Shown here: positions 61,606-64,000 of the stretch, one piece after another
Layout of the letters: each line of letters opens with the position of its first letter
How positions within the stretch are numbered: position 1 is the first letter of the stretch
NCBI RefSeq assembly: GCF_020783655.1
Contig: NZ_JAJGQH010000011.1
Location: 62,001-126,000, forward strand
Direction: 5' to 3'
Length of the DNA stretch: 64,000 nucleotides
Origin: Xanthomonas melonis
GTDB taxonomy: Bacteria; Pseudomonadota; Gammaproteobacteria; Xanthomonadales; Xanthomonadaceae
The notes under the pieces: model-generated
What the model was told of the DNA's origin: nothing
The model's input: only the letters and a program-made list of their open reading frames with translations
The model's database searches: none
Translations under genes and position numbers: made by a program

Positions 61606-63990
61606 TCAAAGCGCCCAACGCAGCCCGACCACATACTGCCTGGGTACGCCGGGTGCGAGAAAACGCGCCGGGCCGGTTTCTACCGGTGCATCTTGCGGGC
61701 GGGCCAGCTCGCCGTCGGGGAACACGTCTTCGGCCACGGCGGCATAGGTGGCGTAGTGGCGGTCGAACACATTGTCGATCCGCGCGAATAACGACACGCG
61801 TGGAGTAATGGCCCAACGCGCCTGCAGGTCGACCAGGGCATAGCCGGCAGTGCCGATGTCGATGCGCTCGGGCGCGGCTTCGCCCGCTTCGGCATTGTCG
61901 ACCTGACCGTCCTCGTTGCCGCTGGCCACGCGCCCGGACACCGCGCGCACGCCGGCGCCCAGGGTCAGCGCATCGCGCTGCCATTCCACCGCGGCCTTGA
62001 GGTTGTGCCGCGGCAGTGCGGCAATGCGCAGGCCAGGCCGCAGCGCGATCACGCGCTCGCCGGACAACAATTCGCCGCTGCTGCGGTAGGTCGCGTCCAG
62101 GTAGCTGTAGCCGGCCGACCACTGCCAGCGACCGCTGCGCTGCTGCAGCGCCAGATCGGCGCCCTGGTAGCGGGTACGGCCGACGTTGTCGAAGTACCCC
62201 AGCTGGGTATCGGGCGCGCGCAGGAACAGGATGTCGTCGCGGTTGTCGGCCCGGTACAGCGACAGCGTCGCCTGGGTGTCGGCCGATGGCGCCCAGCGCG
62301 CGCCCACTTCGACCGTGCGCGAGACGATCTGCTCCAGCGGTGGATCGGCCTGCAGGCCGGTGGGGAGGCGGCACGGCTGGGTCGGATCGGCACAGCCCAG
62401 CTCGATGGCGGTGGGCGCGCGCGTGTTCTGCGCCACCGAGCCGTACACGGTCAGCCCGGAAGCGAGCCGATGGGTCAGCCCCAGCGAGGGATTGGCCTTG
62501 ACGTAGACGAAGCGCTCGCGCGGGCGGTCGCCGTCCTCGGCAGTGGAGAGGATGTTGTCCACCACCACCCGATTCCAGCGCACTGCCGCAGTGAGATGGG
62601 TCGCCTGGTCGATCGCCCAGGTATCGGCGACGAAGGCGCCCAGCGTCTTGGTGCTGCCGCGCACGCCGGAAAAGAACGTCCGCTCGGCATCGGGATCGGC
62701 CCACACCGAGCGGTCCGGCTGTACCCAGCCATCGCGGGCGAACTGCCGATACCGCACGTAGCCGCGATCGAAGGTCACGCCGGTGCTGAGCGCATGCGCC
62801 CCCCACTGCCCGGTCAGGTTGAGCGCCAGCCCCTGCGCATCCTGGCGCATCCAGGTGGTGTTCAGTGCCCCGGTCGGCAGCGCATCGGCATCGGCGCGCG
62901 CGGTCCCGCAATCGGCATCCAGCGCGGTGCCATCTGCGGCATAGCCGGACGCACACTCTTCGACGAACTCTTCGTAGTCTTCGCCGATGTCGCCGTTGAC
63001 GGTGTCGCGCCGGCCCACGCGCGAATAGGCCAGCGCGTGCAATGCGGTGTCGGCATCGAAGCGATGATCCAGCTGCGCGGTCAGCAGCGTGTTGCGATTG
63101 CGGGTGAGGTCCGGCGAGGTGTATACCGCGCGGCGGTCGGCGCGATACAGCCCGGGCTCAGGCCCTTCGTCGGTGTAACGCGTCTGCGGCAGCAGGCCGT
63201 TGCCGATCAGGCGGCTGCGCCCGTGCAGCAGCGACAGGCTCCAGTCGGTCTGCTCGCCCTGCCGACCGAGCTTGCCGAACAGCGTGCCCAGCCGGCCTTC
63301 GGACGCATCGCGCCAGCCGTTCTCGTCGAAACCGGTCACTGCGATGAACCCATGCCAGCCGTCCGCGCCGGCGACGCCATAGCTGGCATCCAGGCGCCTG
63401 CGCGCGCCGCTGCCCAGACTCAACTCGCCCTGCACGCCCGGTGCGGTGAGTCCGGAGGCAGTGGACAACACCACCGCGCCCCCCAGCGTGTTCGGACCGA
63501 ACAGCGGGTTGGAACCGGGCATCAGGGTCACCGCCGTGATCGCCGCTTCGGGCAGCATGTCCCAGCTGACGATGTCGGCGAACGGTTCGTTGAGGCGTAC
63601 GCCATCCAGATACACCGATACCCCCTGCGAGGCGCCCGGCAAGGCCGAGGCGCGGAAGCCGTGGAAGGTGAGGTCGTTCTGGAACGCGCTGCCCTGCACA
63701 TCGTTGCCATCCACGCCGACGAAGCGCCGCTGCAGCAGATCGCCGAGATTGTTGCTGCGCCCGCGCGACAGGTCGGCCGTGTTGGCCGACTGCACCATGT
63801 ACGGCAGCTGCCCCGCATCGATGGTGGTGCCGGGGATCGGCGTGGCGGTGACCTCGACGCGATCCAGCCAGGTGACCTGCGCCGCCTCTGCCGCCAGCGC
63901 CCTGGCAGCGCCGGCCAGCGATGCCAGGGCACAGGCGCCCACCAATGCGTGGCGCCCCAACGGCGCGTTCCTGCGTGTGGCTGCTGTCAT
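61606..63990 (-). CDS. TonB-dependent receptor
   Basis: 794 aa. Signal sequence ~1-34 (ALVGACALASLAGAARALAAE). The plug (~45-165) contains the TonB-box-like region after VEVTATP, L-L-Q-R-R-F-V-G-V-D-G-N-D-V-Q, then F-H-G-F-R-A-S and G-P-N-T-L-G-G-A-V. A 22-strand barrel follows with a terminal G-L-R-W-A-L, which ends in Leu rather than Phe, unlike most outer-membrane proteins. The ligand is unknown. It is convergent with an AcoR-type activator, so co-regulation is possible but not shown. The start at 63990 leaves only 10 nt to the window edge, so upstream control cannot be seen. Confidence 0.9.
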   Translation of the reverse strand: MTAATRRNAPLGRHALVGACALASLAGAARALAAEAAQVTWLDRVEVTATPIPGTTIDAGQLPYMVQSANTADLSRGRSNNLGDLLQRRFVGVDGNDVQGSAFQNDLTFHGFRASALPGASQGVSVYLDGVRLNEPFADIVSWDMLPEAAITAVTLMPGSNPLFGPNTLGGAVVLSTASGLTAPGVQGELSLGSGARRRLDASYGVAGADGWHGFIAVTGFDENGWRDASEGRLGTLFGKLGRQGEQTDWSLSLLHGRSRLIGNGLLPQTRYTDEGPEPGLYRADRRAVYTSPDLTRNRNTLLTAQLDHRFDADTALHALAYSRVGRRDTVNGDIGEDYEEFVEECASGYAADGTALDADCGTARADADALPTGALNTTWMRQDAQGLALNLTGQWGAHALSTGVTFDRGYVRYRQFARDGWVQPDRSVWADPDAERTFFSGVRGSTKTLGAFVADTWAIDQATHLTAAVRWNRVVVDNILSTAEDGDRPRERFVYVKANPSLGLTHRLASGLTVYGSVAQNTRAPTAIELGCADPTQPCRLPTGLQADPPLEQIVSRTVEVGARWAPSADTQATLSLYRADNRDDILFLRAPDTQLGYFDNVGRTRYQGADLALQQRSGRWQWSAGYSYLDATYRSSGELLSGERVIALRPGLRIAALPRHNLKAAVEWQRDALTLGAGVRAVSGRVASGNEDGQVDNAEAGEAAPERIDIGTAGYALVDLQARWAITPRVSLFARIDNVFDRHYATYAAVAEDVFPDGELARPQDAPVETGPARFLAPGVPRQYVVGLRWAL

Positions 63991-64000
63991 GTCGCGTCTC

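Overview
The window is a high-GC chromosome segment whose content and order point to Xanthomonas, most like the X. citri / X. axonopodis / X. euvesicatoria group. The signs are a 12-gene Xcs type II secretion (T2SS) operon beside an N-acetylglucosamine (nagR-nagP-nagQ) operon, a HrpX-type plant-inducible promoter box in front of a secreted polygalacturonase, and G/C-rich intergenic repeats of a kind I associate with xanthomonads. No tRNA, rRNA, CRISPR array, prophage or intact insertion sequence was seen. The species assignment is inference, because no search was run.

Layout. 1-2408 (minus strand): nagQ, nagP and a truncated nagR. 2728-13441 (minus): xcsC-D-E-F-G-H-I-J-K-L-M-N, mostly joined by ATGA stop/start overlaps. 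13643-18891: a TonB-dependent receptor and an outer-membrane lipoprotein on the minus strand, divergent from a prolyl-4-hydroxylase-like oxygenase, with a Pho-box-like direct repeat between them. 18892-19389: palindromic intergenic repeats. 19390-22406: a VanZ-like protein and a MidA-like methyltransferase, then pteridine reductase facing folK. 22488-26287: a three-gene two-component signalling operon. 26538-33307: BON protein, oxidoreductase, short 6-phosphogluconate dehydrogenase, an unidentified secreted protein, a glycine-zipper protein and a DUF2242 lipoprotein.

32243-37004 (minus) is the most unusual block. nadM-Nudix and nadV (NAD salvage) are followed by a radical SAM protein and a methyltransferase-nucleotidyltransferase fusion. 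The same dyad-symmetric motif lies exactly 32 nt upstream of both the nadM and nadV start codons.

37165-45656: a secreted EEP-family phosphohydrolase, a LysR regulator divergent from a TauE/SafE permease, the Tsp/Prc protease, lipA-lipB-ybeD and an LpxR-like lipid A deacylase. 45796-57998 (minus): the cell-elongation cluster mreB-mreC-mreD-mrdA-rodA, polygalacturonase, mltB-rlpA and dacC. It resembles the enterobacterial mrdA-mrdB-rlpA-dacA-ybeD-lipB-lipA order but is interrupted by the polygalacturonase and lpxR genes. 58276-63990: a PfkB-family kinase, an AcoR-type sigma-54 activator and a TonB-dependent receptor.

Themes. Much of the window serves the cell envelope and the plant interface: protein secretion (Xcs), nutrient uptake (NagP and two TonB receptors), wall elongation and remodelling (Mre/Rod/PBP2, MltB, RlpA, DacC, Prc), lipid A modification and pectin degradation. 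The best candidates for undescribed biology are the NAD-salvage / radical SAM / methyltransferase-nucleotidyltransferase operon with its shared operator, and the receptor / lipoprotein / prolyl hydroxylase module next to Xcs.
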